This document shows, in pieces, positions 21,015 through 21,715 of a stretch of DNA of 21,715 nt (position 1 is its first letter; each line of letters starts with the position of its first letter). Both the position numbers and the translations under genes were made by a program. Under the pieces are notes generated by a model, which ran no database searches, was not told where the DNA came from, and saw only the letters and a list, made by a program, of their open reading frames with translations. The stretch covers positions 1 through 21,715 of the forward strand of contig CAXHKQ010000199.1 in assembly GCA_964017145.1 (NCBI GenBank), written 5' to 3'. The DNA is from Agrocybe praecox. Its lineage: Eukaryota > Basidiomycota > Agaricomycetes > Agaricales > Agrocybaceae.

Positions 21015-21715
21015 CGCAATTGCTGAACACCGGACAGAAACAGAGAGCATAAAGAGCATAAATTAAAATCGGACGAAAAAATATGTTGAACATAAATCGC
21101 GAGCATGCATTTCCGAACGGACGACAAAATATGTGTGCGTGGACACGCGACATGCATACCAAATGCGTCAGCCGCCGAACCGGCTCGCCTTGGATTGCAT
21201 AACCGGCTGACGACCGGCTGATCGCCGCCGCCGCCGCCTTTGTGGCGGAAGCGCGTGCGCGGACAAACTATGTGGTGTGCTATGTGTAATGTGTAGCACG
21301 GTCAATGCCGATGCGTCCGAGAACTTGTGTTTGCACTTGTTCGCAGCCGCACGCACAAACACGTTATCGTTAGGCTATGTGGAAAAATTACGTCTGTGTC
21401 TATTACATAGAAACGCGTGTGGCGTTGACGCGGCGGCGTGTCTATGCGATAATATTATTCTCGCTCCACTGCGGTTTCGCTTTCCCCCCAGTCAGACATA
21501 GAGAGGTTGCGCTTGAAACGCGTTCGTTCTATATATGTTTTTGTAGCTATAACTACACATTCCATTCGGTAACTAGGTATGTCGCAGTGATCGAGTGTGA
21601 TTCTCACGCTACATAATGTTGAGAGTAAGGTGGGGAAAGTGTTAGCATAGAAGACAGATATCCCCAATTTTTATTGAAGCCATGATTTATTTTTGTATCT
21701 CAAGAACATGTTTCG
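21015..21715 (-). other. Upstream / 5' UTR region of the scavenger receptor gene
   Basis: A pyrimidine-rich tract followed by TTCAG ends at 21023 on the minus strand, eight bases before the ATG. This looks like a splice acceptor, so the 5' UTR probably continues in an exon further upstream. A short GCC repeat lies at about 21224-21238. No coding sequence is recognisable, and the promoter cannot be placed. Confidence 0.5.

Noticed and set aside
21600..21660. GGTGGGGAAAGTG-type sequence suggesting another transposon end at the window edge
   Set aside because: The element would run off the window and no partner terminus is present, so it cannot be supported.

Overview
The window looks like a piece of an insect nuclear chromosome, most likely a mosquito and probably Anopheles-like. 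It holds two multi-exon, spliced protein genes with GT-AG introns. Their exons are GC-rich and strongly biased to G/C at third positions, and they lie in AT-rich introns and spacers full of CA/GT microsatellites and small TA-flanked inverted-repeat transposons. The genus is an inference. There are no bacterial-type operons, ribosome-binding sites or CRISPR arrays.

Layout. Positions 1-2074 are upstream sequence, presumably including 5' UTR, of a plus-strand gene; a small inverted-repeat element lies at 811-1232. Positions 2075-6514 hold five coding exons of an LHFPL-family four-pass membrane protein (Tmhs/LHFPL3-4-5 type, 293 residues as written), with a polyadenylation signal at 6761. Positions 6790-14238 are a 7.4 kb spacer between convergent genes. 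I see no convincing gene there, but it is rich in unusual repeats: a 644 bp palindromic TA element, two opposed clusters of a 14-15 bp GCGGGATTTCGACA-type unit around a pyrimidine-rich array, an exact 294 bp tandem duplication, and a 552 bp foldback with arms about 95% alike. Positions 14239-21014 hold, on the minus strand, an eight-exon CD36/class B scavenger receptor (582 residues) with its 3' UTR. Its 1.7 kb fifth intron contains a further foldback of about 1.08 kb. Positions 21015-21715 are upstream of that gene.

The two genes face each other and share no evident pathway: one is a tetraspan accessory subunit of sensory or synaptic membrane complexes, the other a lipid or ligand scavenger receptor. 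The parts most worth a second look are non-coding: the density and variety of foldback elements, two of which lie in transcribed introns where they could form double-stranded RNA; the GCGGGATTTCGACA clusters with their tandem-duplicated end; and a homopolymer site that probably shifts the reading frame at the C-terminus of the LHFPL protein.
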